Part shown: one piece after another, positions 52,160 through 60,358 of the stretch
How the letters are laid out: each line of letters opens with the position of its first letter
Numbering within the stretch: position 1 is the first letter of the stretch
NCBI GenBank assembly: GCA_002634385.1
Contig: NSJL01000019.1
Span: 1-64,000, forward strand
Length of the DNA: 64,000 nucleotides
Source: Nitrospira sp.
Lineage (GTDB): Bacteria > Nitrospirota > Thermodesulfovibrionia > Thermodesulfovibrionales > Dissulfurispiraceae
Reading direction: 5' to 3'
Notes under the pieces: model-generated
Told to the model about the DNA's origin: nothing
Databases searched by the model: none
What the model saw: only the letters and a program-made list of their open reading frames with translations
Made by a program: the position numbers and the translations under genes

Positions 52160-52300
52160 GGACACGTTGGAGGTAAGAGGCAGGAAGCAGGAGGTAAAAG
52201 ACCGGAAACAGGTGGATTCTCTCTCTATTGATGAGGGATCAGTCTCTTTTTTTAGCCTCTCACTTCTCACTTCCCACTTTCTACTTCTCACTTGTTTTTC
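52160..52300. repeat. Purine/pyrimidine inverted array before the Nudix gene
   Basis: GGAGGTAAGAGGCAGGAAGC on the left and CTCACTTCTCACTTCCCACT on the right form an imperfect inverted repeat, third member of the set at 47888 and 50115. Confidence 0.5.
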
Positions 52301-52864
52301 ATGAAAATACTCGACAAAAAGACCGTCTGGCAGGGGAACTTTCTCAGGACCCTCCTCATCACCTATGAAGACCATAGGGGTACGCGGAGGACCTGGGAGG
52401 CGGTGGAAAGGGTGAACTGCAGCGGCATCGTCGCTGTCGTTCCCGTCACTCTCCAGGGAGAGGTCCTTCTCATACGCCAGTTCAGGCCTGTCCTGAACAG
52501 CTTCGTGATGGAATTTCCCGCCGGACTGAACGACAGGGGGGAGCCCCTCGTGGAAGTGGCCCTGCGGGAATTGATCGAGGAGACGGGGTTCAGCAGCGAC
52601 AAGGTGTCCTTTCTTGCCGAAGGCCCTCTCTCCTCAGGTCTCACTACGGAGGTGCTTTCGGTCTTCCTGGCGGAAAATGCGGTGCCGGCCTCCCCGGAGA
52701 TGCGGGACCTCTATCCGCCCGACGCGTCGGAGGATATCGAAGTGCTGCGGATCCCCCTCTCCGGCGCCCATGAGCTTCTTGAAGGGCATGCGGAAAGAGG
52801 AGACCTCGTGGATCTGAAGATATACGGTCTTATCGAATTGGCGAGAAGAAGGATGGGCCGGTAA
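52301..52864 (+). CDS. Nudix hydrolase (ADP-ribose pyrophosphatase type)
   Basis: The 187-residue protein carries a complete Nudix box (GLNDRGEPLVEVALRELIEE then TGF; GX5EX7REUXEEXGU). The flanking IRQFRPVLNSFVMEFPAG is typical of ADP-sugar pyrophosphatases. ATG 52301 chosen over the TTG nine bases earlier. Confidence 0.9.
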   Translation: MKILDKKTVWQGNFLRTLLITYEDHRGTRRTWEAVERVNCSGIVAVVPVTLQGEVLLIRQFRPVLNSFVMEFPAGLNDRGEPLVEVALRELIEETGFSSDKVSFLAEGPLSSGLTTEVLSVFLAENAVPASPEMRDLYPPDASEDIEVLRIPLSGAHELLEGHAERGDLVDLKIYGLIELARRRMGR

Positions 52865-52912
52865 GCGTCAGGAAGAGAAGACCCTGTCCCGGCGCTTACC
52901 GGTGGTAATCCC

Positions 52913-52932
52913 GGGTGTACCTGCACACCCTA
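52913..52932. repeat. Ends-only palindrome between convergent genes
   Basis: GGGTGTACCTGCACACCCTA: GGGTGT / ACACCC arms. Lies between the convergent Nudix and ferredoxin genes. Confidence 0.6.
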
Positions 52933-52936
52933 GTGC

Positions 52937-53119
52937 CTATTCCAGCTTTATGGCTTCAACAGGGCAGATATTCGCCGCCTCTTCACAGTCACAGGAATCG
53001 CACTTGTCGGGATTGATTACCCATGCCTTATCGTCCCTCAACTCGAATACCTGGGGACACACTTCGACACAGGAACCGCAGCCTATGCACAGATCGTGAT
53101 CAACAGTGGGTGTTGCCAT
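52937..53119 (-). CDS. Small [4Fe-4S] ferredoxin
   Basis: The 60-residue protein has CIGCGSCVEVCP (Cys 11, 14, 17, 21) and a C-terminal ICPVEAI Cys. The middle CDSCDC lacks the second full cluster motif, so one [4Fe-4S] cluster is expected, as in D. gigas-type ferredoxins, with extra cysteines perhaps in a disulfide. GGAGG precedes the ATG. Redox partner unknown. Confidence 0.9.
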   Translation of the reverse strand: MATPTVDHDLCIGCGSCVEVCPQVFELRDDKAWVINPDKCDSCDCEEAANICPVEAIKLE

Positions 53120-53151
53120 TAGAAAACCTCCTGGGCATTGATTGTTTCCTA

Positions 53152-53160
53152 ATTATAGCA
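53152..53160 (-). promoter_or_regulatory. Extended -10 promoter TGCTATAAT for the ferredoxin
   Basis: The reverse strand of 53152-53160 reads TGCTATAAT, an extended -10 box about 33 bases upstream of the ferredoxin ATG. Confidence 0.6.
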
Positions 53161-53305
53161 AATTGTGCGGGTTGTTCTGCCACAAAAATCGATTTCCCAA
53201 ATATATGTTGATTTTGAAAGGCAATTCAGGATAATTTATACTGACTGTGCAATAGGGAGTAGGGTTATTGTATTATAGCTGGTTTATAAAGAGCAGGGAG
53301 GCGGT

Positions 53306-54562
53306 ATGGATATAAAGGCGTTCGTCCTTGAAAAGGCCCTGGAGGCGAGGGAGGGGGCGCGGAGTCTTGCGCGGGCTTCCACTCTCCGGAAGAACCGCGC
53401 CCTTGTCAGGATGGCGGAGGCCCTTTCGGACGGGGCGGGAGTATTGATTTTCGAAAATGAGAAAGATCTCGGATACGCACGGGACAAGGGTCTTTCGAAG
53501 GCGCTCATCGACAGGCTGGCCCTTACGGAAAAGAGGATCGAAGAGATGTCCCGGGGCCTTGTGGAGATTTCCCAGTTGCCCGACCCGGTGGGAGAGGTGA
53601 CCCGGATGCGGCAGAGACCCAACGGGATGTCCGTGGGCCGCATGCGGGTACCCATCGGCTCCATCGGCATCATTTACGAGGCCCGGCCCAATGTCACGGC
53701 GGATGCCACAAGTCTCTGCCTCAAGGCGGGGAATGCGGTGATCCTGCGGGGGGGATCCGAAGCGATCCATTCCAACCGGGCCATCGTATCCGTTCTCAAG
53801 GAGGCGGCTCAGGCGGAAGGTATCCATGAGGGTGCCATTACTTTCATCGACATCCCCGACCGGGAGGCGGTCATGGAGATGCTGAAGCTCGAAGGCATCA
53901 TCGATCTGATCATCCCCCGGGGAGGAGAGGGCCTCATCAGGACGGTGACGGAGAATTCGAGGATCCCGGTCCTCAAGCACTACAAGGGAGTCTGCCATGT
54001 CTTCGTGGACAGGGATGCGGACCTCGGGATGGCGGAGGAGATATGCTTCAATGCAAAAGTGCAGAGACCGGGAACCTGCAATGCCATGGAGACCCTGCTG
54101 GTCGACGGGCCCGTTGCGGAGCGTTTCCTTCCGGCGATGCTGAAGAGGTTCGGCGGTGCGGGGGTATCGCTGAAAGGGTGCGCGAAGACGGCCGCCCTGT
54201 ACCCGGGGGTTGCAGCGGTGCAGGAGGAGGATTTCCACAGGGAATACCTTGACCTGGTCCTGAATGTGAAAGTGGTCAGCGATATGGGGGAGGCCATGGA
54301 GCATATCGCACGCTACGGCTCCGCCCATTCCGACGCCATCGTGACCATGAACTACGAGCGGGCGATGCGGTTCTTGAGGGAAGTGGACTCTTCCGCCGTC
54401 CTGGTGAACGCTTCCACCCGCCTGAACGACGGATACCAGTTCGGGCTCGGTGCGGAAATAGGGATATCCACGGATAAGATCCATGCGCGGGGCCCCATGG
54501 GACTGGAGGAGCTGACCTGTACAAAATTTATTGTCTTCGGAAACGGCCAGTTAAGGGAATAA
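53306..54562 (+). CDS. proA: Glutamate-5-semialdehyde dehydrogenase (gamma-glutamyl phosphate reductase)
   Basis: The 418-residue protein is the second enzyme of proline synthesis. It has the aldehyde-dehydrogenase fold with YEARPNVTADATSLCLKAGN, the catalytic Cys in QRPGTCNAMETLLVD and GLGAEIGISTDKIHARGPMGLEEL. AAAGAGCAGGGAGG precedes the ATG. ProB is not adjacent. Confidence 0.96.
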   Translation: MDIKAFVLEKALEAREGARSLARASTLRKNRALVRMAEALSDGAGVLIFENEKDLGYARDKGLSKALIDRLALTEKRIEEMSRGLVEISQLPDPVGEVTRMRQRPNGMSVGRMRVPIGSIGIIYEARPNVTADATSLCLKAGNAVILRGGSEAIHSNRAIVSVLKEAAQAEGIHEGAITFIDIPDREAVMEMLKLEGIIDLIIPRGGEGLIRTVTENSRIPVLKHYKGVCHVFVDRDADLGMAEEICFNAKVQRPGTCNAMETLLVDGPVAERFLPAMLKRFGGAGVSLKGCAKTAALYPGVAAVQEEDFHREYLDLVLNVKVVSDMGEAMEHIARYGSAHSDAIVTMNYERAMRFLREVDSSAVLVNASTRLNDGYQFGLGAEIGISTDKIHARGPMGLEELTCTKFIVFGNGQLRE

Positions 54563-54588
54563 TCAAGGGAATAAAGGAGGGTTTCACC

Positions 54589-54867
54589 ATGTCGGAAAAG
54601 CTGAATTACGAGGAGTTTGTGAAAAAGGCCATTGTGAGTCTCCGGAAAGAGGGCTATAAAGGGATTCACACCGTCTATTCCGGTTTTAACGAGGCATTCA
54701 AAAAGTATTTTGAGGGTGAGGACCCCATCAAGATAACCAACAGGCTCTCCGAAGAAGGCAAGATCGTGATACGGCCCGTAAAAGGCGGGGTCATGCTCTA
54801 CCTGCCCGAAGAGGCCCCCGCTGCAAAGGGCCAGGCCGACGAGGCCCTCAAGAAGATGGGGCTGTAG
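54589..54867 (+). CDS. Small conserved protein, possible winged helix
   Basis: The 92-residue protein reads SLRKEGYKGIHTVYSGFNEAFKKYF then ITNRLSEEGKIVIRPVKGGVMLYLP, a helix-helix-beta hairpin pattern like a winged helix. There is no signal or membrane segment. AAGGAGG precedes the ATG. It follows proA by 26 bp and is probably cotranscribed. Function unknown. Confidence 0.7.
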   Translation: MSEKLNYEEFVKKAIVSLRKEGYKGIHTVYSGFNEAFKKYFEGEDPIKITNRLSEEGKIVIRPVKGGVMLYLPEEAPAAKGQADEALKKMGL

Positions 54868-54903
54868 ACGGAAAGTCCTGAATCCATCGTACCGTGAAAG
54901 AGA

Positions 54904-54926
54904 GGGGCGATCCGGCGGATCGCCCC
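54904..54926 (+). terminator. Hairpin terminator before nadD
   Basis: GGGGCGATCC (54904-54913) pairs perfectly with GGATCGCCCC (54917-54926) around a 3-nt loop. Only a weak T-rich stretch follows. Confidence 0.6.
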
Positions 54927-54950
54927 GAATAGTTCTTATCCTTATACGAG

Positions 54951-55592
54951 ATGCGGCGCGGCATATTCGGGGGCACGTTCAATCCCATCCACTTCGGACA
55001 CCTGAGGACGGCGGAAGAGGTGAGGGAGACCTGCGTGCTCGATTCCCTTCTCTTCATCCCCTCGGGAAACCCTCCCCTGAAGGAAGCGGACCTCGCAGAC
55101 GCCGGCCACCGGTATGCGATGGTGCGGCGGGCGGTGGAAGCGAACCGGCATTTCAGTGTCTCCGACATCGAGTTGCTGCGGACGGAGAGGTCATACACTG
55201 TCACCACCCTTCTGGAGCTCCGGGAGAAGTACCCGGAGGACGAATTGTTTTTCATCCTCGGCATGGATGCATTCCTCGATATCCCCAACTGGTGGCAGCC
55301 CGAAAGGCTCATTCGTCTTGTCGATTTCATTGTGGTGGCGCGGCCCGGCTTCGACTTGGCGGACGCCGTCCGTTTCCCCTTTCTCGAAGAAGGGGCTGCC
55401 CCGCCCCCCCCCTCTTTCCCCTCTCCTCTCCGCCTGGCGGGAGGGAGGACCGCGGTCTTTCTCCCGGTAACCGCCCTCGATATCTCATCCACCGCGATCA
55501 GGAGACTTGTCAGGGAGGACAGGAGCATCCGGTACCTCGTTCCGGAGGCAGTGGAAGAGTATATCCGCTCCCACGGCCTTTACCGGGGATAA
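54951..55592 (+). CDS. nadD: Nicotinate-nucleotide adenylyltransferase
   Basis: The 213-residue protein makes deamido-NAD. It has GIFGGTFNPIHFGHLRTAEE (the HxGH site), FILGMDAFLDIPNWWQPERL and the late ISSTAIRRLV motif. Length is normal. RBS is not obvious. It stands just ahead of the NtrBC pair. Confidence 0.95.
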   Translation: MRRGIFGGTFNPIHFGHLRTAEEVRETCVLDSLLFIPSGNPPLKEADLADAGHRYAMVRRAVEANRHFSVSDIELLRTERSYTVTTLLELREKYPEDELFFILGMDAFLDIPNWWQPERLIRLVDFIVVARPGFDLADAVRFPFLEEGAAPPPPSFPSPLRLAGGRTAVFLPVTALDISSTAIRRLVREDRSIRYLVPEAVEEYIRSHGLYRG

Positions 55593-55641
55593 GGGGCGGT
55601 GTTCTTGCAACTTTTCCCCCTGGTTGTGTATTTTGTACCAT

Positions 55642-56793
55642 ATGGAGTTTTTCGAAGCCGTCATCAACAATCTTGACGAAGCGGTATATCTTTTCGACAA
55701 GAAGGGCAGGCTTATCTTCGTAAATAAAGCGGGGGAAGAGTTTTTCGGAAAGAGCCTCAAAGAGATACGCCACCGTCAGTTCCGGGACCTGTTTGCGACC
55801 TCGAAGGACATCGTTGTTCTCCTGCAGAAGTCCCTCCGGGAGGGGCGCTCCTTCAACTGCAAGGATCTGGAGGTCGAATTGGGCAGGGTGGTGAACGTAG
55901 AGGTGAATGTCTCCCCCTTTTACCTTGCCGCAGCGCTGGAAGGGGCTCTCCTCTGTCTCCGGGAGAACCTGTCTATCACTACCCGGGAGGACTATCACTT
56001 CGACATGCTTCTCTATCTCATCGGATCGGTCGCCCATGAGATCAAAAACCCCCTGAGCGGAATAAAGGGGGCGGCCCAGATTCTGAAGGGCAGTGCGCGG
56101 AGCGAGGAGGCGATGGAGTGCGTCAACATGATCCTTAAGGAGGCCGACAGGCTCAACCTTGTCCTGAACAGCTACCTGACCATGAACAGGATGCCCGTTT
56201 TCAATGAGCTGAATATCCACGAGGTCATCGAGCATGCCCTGAAGGTGATGGACACCGCCGCGGGAGAGAAGAATATACGGATCAATAAATCGTACGATCC
56301 CAGCCTCCCGTCCCTTCGCGGGGACGAAAGCAAGCTGCTTCAGGTGTTCATCAACCTGCTGAAGAACGCGGTGGAGGCCATGGAGGCAAAGGACCAGCAG
56401 GAGCAGATCCCCCCGAAACAGTGCCCCGGGGATCCTTTCCCGGAAGGGGCCAGGCAGCATGTCCTGAGCATCTCCACGAGGCCCTCCAATGAGTATATGG
56501 TCATTTACGAGGGAGGGGAGGGGCTCAGCAGGAGGGAGGCGCGGTCGAAAAAGCAGCGGTGGGTGGTCGTCACCGTGCAGGATACGGGAACCGGCATTCC
56601 CCGGGACGAGGTGGGCAGGATCTTCCTGCCGTTCTATACAAAGAAGGCGGGAGGGAGCGGCCTCGGTCTGGCCCTCTCGAAGAAGATCATCAAGGACCAC
56701 GGGGGGATCATCAAGGTGAAGAGCGAGAGAGGATGCGGGACCACTTTCAGCATCTACCTGCCGTTGCAGGTGGCGGGGGAGGGCTCGTCATGA
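55642..56793 (+). CDS. ntrB: PAS sensor histidine kinase (NtrB-like)
   Basis: The 383-residue soluble kinase has an N-terminal PAS domain (AVINNLDEAVYLFDKKGRLIF), a HisKA domain with SVAHEIKNPLSGIKGAAQIL, and HATPase (INLLKNAVEAM, DTGTGIP, GGSGLGLALSKKI) with a ~50-residue insertion between the N and G1 boxes. No membrane segment. Start at ATG 55642. It overlaps the response regulator by 4 bp (ATGA). Confidence 0.85.
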   Translation: MEFFEAVINNLDEAVYLFDKKGRLIFVNKAGEEFFGKSLKEIRHRQFRDLFATSKDIVVLLQKSLREGRSFNCKDLEVELGRVVNVEVNVSPFYLAAALEGALLCLRENLSITTREDYHFDMLLYLIGSVAHEIKNPLSGIKGAAQILKGSARSEEAMECVNMILKEADRLNLVLNSYLTMNRMPVFNELNIHEVIEHALKVMDTAAGEKNIRINKSYDPSLPSLRGDESKLLQVFINLLKNAVEAMEAKDQQEQIPPKQCPGDPFPEGARQHVLSISTRPSNEYMVIYEGGEGLSRREARSKKQRWVVVTVQDTGTGIPRDEVGRIFLPFYTKKAGGSGLGLALSKKIIKDHGGIIKVKSERGCGTTFSIYLPLQVAGEGSS

Positions 56794-58178
56794 GCAAGAA
56801 GATCCTGGTTATCGATGACGACGAAAGCGTTATCTGGGTCATAAAAAAGGCGTTGGGGCCCCTCGGACATGAGATAGAGGCGAAGACGAGCGTGCGGGAG
56901 GGGGTCAGGGCCTGCGGAGAGCATAAACTGATCCTCCTGGACCTGATGCTTCCCGACGGAAACGGCATCGATGCCCTCAAGGAGATCCGCGATCTCAATC
57001 CGGAGGTCCATGTGATCATCGTCACCGCCCACGGCCGCATGGAGAGTGCCATCGATGCGATGAAAGAGGGCGCCTATGATTACCTGGAGAAGCCCTTCGA
57101 TATCGAAGAGCTGAAAATCGTGGTGGAAAAGGCCTTCCGGGATATCGCCCTCAGGGAGGAGCTCCTCACCCTGCGCCAGGGCAAGGAGGAATCCTCTCCC
57201 CACCAGATTATCGGCAAGTCGAAGGGTATCCTGAAGATTTTTAAGGAGATCGGCAGGATCGCCCCAAAGGACGTGACCGTTCTCGTCACCGGGGAGAGCG
57301 GGACGGGGAAAGAGCTGGTGGCGCGGGCCATCCATAATAACAGCAAGAGAAAATACGGCCCCTTTGTCGCGATCAATTCCGCCTCCATTCCCCGGGAGCT
57401 CCTGGAAGCGGAGCTCTTCGGCTGGGAGAGGGGGGCCTTTACCGGCGCCGTGGAGAGGACGGAGGGGAAGATACAGTCCGCAAACGGGGGTACCCTCTTC
57501 CTCGACGAAATATCGGAGCTCGATATCGACCTGCAGGCCAAGCTGCTCCGTTTCCTGCAGGAGAAGGAGTACAGTATGCTGGGGAGCAATAAGGTGGTCA
57601 GGGCGGATGTCCGGATCATCGGCGCCACCAACAGGGACCTCAGGGAGTGTGTCCGGAAGGGCCAGTTCCGGAAGGACCTGTATTACCGTTTCAATGTCAT
57701 CGAAATCAAGCTCCCCCCCCTGCGTGAGCGGCGGGAGGATATCGTCCCCCTGGCGCGGCATTTTCTCGCGGAAGCCGTGAAGACGCTGGAGCTCCCCCCG
57801 AAGGAGCTGTCCGCCGACGCGGAGAAATCCCTGCTGGAATTTGATTGGCCGGGCAATGTGAGGGAACTGGAGAACACCATGAAGAGGGCCTCCCTCCTCT
57901 CGAAGGGGAGCGTTATCGGGAGGCGCGACCTCTTTGCGGGCGACTACGCTCTTTGTTCCATCAAGGAGTTCCTGGAGGGGAAACTGGACGGGTTCCTGAA
58001 CAAGATGACGCAGCTGGAGAGCTCGAACCTGTATGAGACCGTGCTGTCCGAGGTGGAAAAGGCCCTTTTCAGCATCGTGCTCAAGGAAACCGGAGGGAAC
58101 CAGGTACGGGCCGCGAAGGTCCTGGGCATCAACCGGAACACCCTGAGCAAGAAGATACGGGAGTACCGGCTCATTTGA
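56790..58178 (+). CDS. ntrC: Sigma-54 response regulator (NtrC-like)
   Basis: The 462-residue protein has a receiver domain (Asp51 in ILLDLMLPDGNG), an AAA+ domain (GESGTGKELVARAIH, ELFGWERGAFTGA, GTLFLDEISEL) and a Fis HTH (NQVRAAKVLGINRNTLSKKIREY). It likely activates nitrogen genes with the coupled kinase. Not proven to be the true GlnG; other NtrC-type regulators share the layout. Confidence 0.88.
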   Translation: MSKKILVIDDDESVIWVIKKALGPLGHEIEAKTSVREGVRACGEHKLILLDLMLPDGNGIDALKEIRDLNPEVHVIIVTAHGRMESAIDAMKEGAYDYLEKPFDIEELKIVVEKAFRDIALREELLTLRQGKEESSPHQIIGKSKGILKIFKEIGRIAPKDVTVLVTGESGTGKELVARAIHNNSKRKYGPFVAINSASIPRELLEAELFGWERGAFTGAVERTEGKIQSANGGTLFLDEISELDIDLQAKLLRFLQEKEYSMLGSNKVVRADVRIIGATNRDLRECVRKGQFRKDLYYRFNVIEIKLPPLRERREDIVPLARHFLAEAVKTLELPPKELSADAEKSLLEFDWPGNVRELENTMKRASLLSKGSVIGRRDLFAGDYALCSIKEFLEGKLDGFLNKMTQLESSNLYETVLSEVEKALFSIVLKETGGNQVRAAKVLGINRNTLSKKIREYRLI

Positions 58179-58204
58179 TTTTATCGCCCTGAATATGTTA
58201 TAAA
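58175..58204 (+). promoter_or_regulatory. Candidate promoter of rpsF
   Basis: TTGATT (58175-58180), 18-bp spacer, TATAAA (58199-58204); the -35 overlaps the end of ntrC. Confidence 0.5.
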
Positions 58205-58303
58205 ATATTCACTTTTGGGTGCCCAAAGTTTTCCTGGAAAAATTTGTGTATCCTCCATGCCCCTTCCTTGGGAAAGGGCTTTATATCCATGTGGAGGTGT
58301 TTG

Positions 58304-58678
58304 ATGAATTTCTACGAGAATATCGTCATTCTTCATCCCGCCCTCAGCGAAGAAGAGCTGAAGAACGCCATCGATAAGATCGCCGACCTTATCAGGAACT
58401 CCGGCGGTGAAGTGCTGAAGGCGGAGAACTGGGGAAGAAGGAAGCTCGCCTACGAGCTCAACAAACAGAAGATGGGCGTCTATGCTTTCTTTCTGTTCAA
58501 GAGCCCCTCTCAGACGATCCGGAAGATCGAAGATTACTTCAAGGTCTTCGACCCTGTTATCAAATTCATGGTGGTCAGGCTCGGCGCGAAGCAGATAGCC
58601 GCCCTCCCCAAAGAGGTGCTGGGAGTGCCCGCTGCGCCGCAGGAAGCGGCCCCTGCCGGGCCTCAAGCGGAAGCCTGA
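58304..58678 (+). CDS. rpsF: 30S ribosomal protein bS6
   Basis: The 124-residue protein starts MNFYENIVILHPALSEEEL and carries WGRRKLAYELNKQKMGVYAFFLF, standard for bS6, with an Ala/Pro/Glu-rich tail. RBS TGGAGGTG precedes ATG 58304; 20 upstream residues in frame are not native. It overlaps ssb by one base (TGATG). Confidence 0.96.
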   Translation: MNFYENIVILHPALSEEELKNAIDKIADLIRNSGGEVLKAENWGRRKLAYELNKQKMGVYAFFLFKSPSQTIRKIEDYFKVFDPVIKFMVVRLGAKQIAALPKEVLGVPAAPQEAAPAGPQAEA

Positions 58679-59073
58679 TGTTCAACAGAGTCATCCTGAT
58701 AGGCAACCTTACCAAGGACCCGGACGTGCGCTACACTCCTGGGGGGACGCCGGTTACCACCCTCTCCATCGCGGTGAATTCCCGGTACAAGCAGGGGGAT
58801 GAGTCCAAGGAGGAGGTGCTCTTCATCGATGCCGTCGTGTTCGGAAAGCAGGCGGAAACCTGCGGGCAGTACCTGGCGAAGGGGAGACCTGTTCTGGTGG
58901 AAGGACGCCTGAGGGAACGGCGGTGGGAATACGAAGGGCAGAAGAAGAGTAAGATGGAGATTGTGGCGAACAACGTGCGTTTTCTCTCGTCGAGGAAGGA
59001 GTCTTCGTCACCCGGACAGGGTTTCGGAGAGATCCCCCCTCCCGAGGAGGTTACGGACCTCGAGCCCTTCTAG
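58678..59073 (+). CDS. ssb: Single-stranded DNA-binding protein
   Basis: The 131-residue protein has the OB fold (RVILIGNLTKDPDVRYTPGGTPVTTLSIAVN) and the acidic tail PPEEVTDLEPF that recruits partners (a variant of the usual DxDIPF). Standard position between rpsF and rpsR. Confidence 0.96.
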   Translation: MFNRVILIGNLTKDPDVRYTPGGTPVTTLSIAVNSRYKQGDESKEEVLFIDAVVFGKQAETCGQYLAKGRPVLVEGRLRERRWEYEGQKKSKMEIVANNVRFLSSRKESSSPGQGFGEIPPPEEVTDLEPF

Positions 59074-59176
59074 GACGGCGGAGCGGTGCCCCTGAGCGTG
59101 CGGGGCATGGCACGGCCATTCGTGGTACGGATCATACCAGTATAATTCATATTATTTATCGAAGAGAGGAGATACG

Positions 59177-59401
59177 ATGCACCAGAAGAGATTTCAAAGA
59201 AGGAAATTCTGCAGGTTCTGTGCCGATAAAGTGCCGTTCATCGATTACAAGGATGTGAAGACCCTGAGGAACTATATGACTGAAAGGGGGAAGATCCTCA
59301 CCAGGAAGATGACCGGTACCTGTGCTGCGCACCAGAGGGAGATTACGGAAGCGATCAAGAGGGCGCGCACCATAGCGCTCGTTCCATTCATGGAAAAGTA
59401 G
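59177..59401 (+). CDS. rpsR: 30S ribosomal protein bS18
   Basis: The 74-residue protein starts with a zinc-binding CRFC and has [35 protein letters not shown], typical of the zinc form of bS18. AGAGGAGA precedes the ATG, with TATAAT at 59141-59146. The DUF507 gene begins 2 bp after its stop. Confidence 0.97.
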   Translation: MHQKRFQRRKFCRFCADKVPFIDYKDVKTLRNYMTERGKILTRKMTGTCAAHQREITEAIKRARTIALVPFMEK

Positions 59402-59402
59402 T

Positions 59403-59684
59403 ATGAGGATCCCGAAGAGCTGGGTGCCGCTCCTGGCACGGCGGATTGTCGAAAATCTCCTGAGCAAGGGGCTCATCGAGCCGGCGGTCCCCGAAGAGAC
59501 TCTGATCGAAGAGACCGGTAAGCTGTTGCTGGAAGAGTTGACGGTGGAGGACCGGCTGAACGAAGAGGTGCGCCAGCTCCTGAAGAAATACGAATCGGAG
59601 ATTGAAAAGGGAAGGCTCGACTTCCGGAAGCTCTTCGACATGACCAAGCAGAAGCTCGTACGGGAGAGGAATATCATCCTATGA
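59403..59684 (+). CDS. DUF507 family protein (first copy)
   Basis: The 93-residue helical protein (LARRIVENLLSKGLIE, LLLEELTVEDRLNEEVRQLLKKY) matches DUF507, a family found mainly in Nitrospirota, Aquificota and Deltaproteobacteria. It overlaps the second copy by 4 bp. Function unknown; its place after rpsR suggests constitutive expression. Confidence 0.85.
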   Translation: MRIPKSWVPLLARRIVENLLSKGLIEPAVPEETLIEETGKLLLEELTVEDRLNEEVRQLLKKYESEIEKGRLDFRKLFDMTKQKLVRERNIIL

Positions 59685-59959
59685 TGCTTTCCGACGACAA
59701 GATTACCCATATGACCCATGTGCTCCTCAAGGGGCTGATGGAGAAGGGATTGATTACCCTCAAAGAAGACGACAGCCTCCTGAGAAGGGAGATTAAGAGA
59801 ACCATTATCAATGAACTGAAGGCCGGAGAAGATATCGACGGCGTGGTACGGAAAAAGCTCCAGTCCTACTCGAAGAAGCTTGTGGAGGGCAGTCCCGAAT
59901 GGGAGGTGCTGTACAAGAAGTTCTTCGAGGAGGAGGATGCGAAGAGAGGAAGAAGATAA
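59681..59959 (+). CDS. DUF507 family protein (second copy)
   Basis: The 92-residue protein is a divergent paralogue of the previous gene (ITHMTHVLLKGLMEKGLI, VVRKKLQSYSKKLVEGSPEWEVL). Tandem overlapping DUF507 pairs suggest a heterodimer. Function unknown. Confidence 0.85.
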   Translation: MMLSDDKITHMTHVLLKGLMEKGLITLKEDDSLLRREIKRTIINELKAGEDIDGVVRKKLQSYSKKLVEGSPEWEVLYKKFFEEEDAKRGRR

Positions 59960-59997
59960 CACTGCCTTCCCGGAACCGCCGGGAGGAGGTGAAGGAA

Positions 59998-60300
59998 ATG
60001 ATGCAGTTTGTTCCGGAAGCTACGGAAAGAGAGATCAGGCGGGAGAAGAGCGTTGCGCGCGAGCTCCGCAAGAGCAGTTGGTGGAGAAGGAAATGCGCCG
60101 GAGGGGCCTGCTATTATTGCCGCTCGAAAGTTCCTCCGGGAGAGCTCACCATGGACCACCTTGTTCCCCTTGTCCGGGGCGGCAGGTCGGTGAAAAGCAA
60201 CATCGTGGCCGCTTGCAAGGAATGCAACAACAAGAAGAAGTATCTGATCCCCCTCGAATGGGAAGAGTACCTTTCCGGGCTGGACCGGGAGGACCGGTAA
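59998..60300 (+). CDS. HNH endonuclease domain protein
   Basis: The 100-residue protein is a single HNH domain with the zinc pairs CYYC and CKEC and the catalytic TMDHLVPLVRGGRSVKSNIVAAC. GGAGGAGGT precedes ATG 59998. It follows the DUF507 pair by 38 bp. A nuclease role in repair or recombination is possible; target unknown. Confidence 0.88.
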   Translation: MMQFVPEATEREIRREKSVARELRKSSWWRRKCAGGACYYCRSKVPPGELTMDHLVPLVRGGRSVKSNIVAACKECNNKKKYLIPLEWEEYLSGLDREDR

Positions 60301-60358
60301 TTCCCGCAGTGTGTGCACTGCCCCCTCCTCCCATGACCTGCACCTCTAAAGAGCGGGC

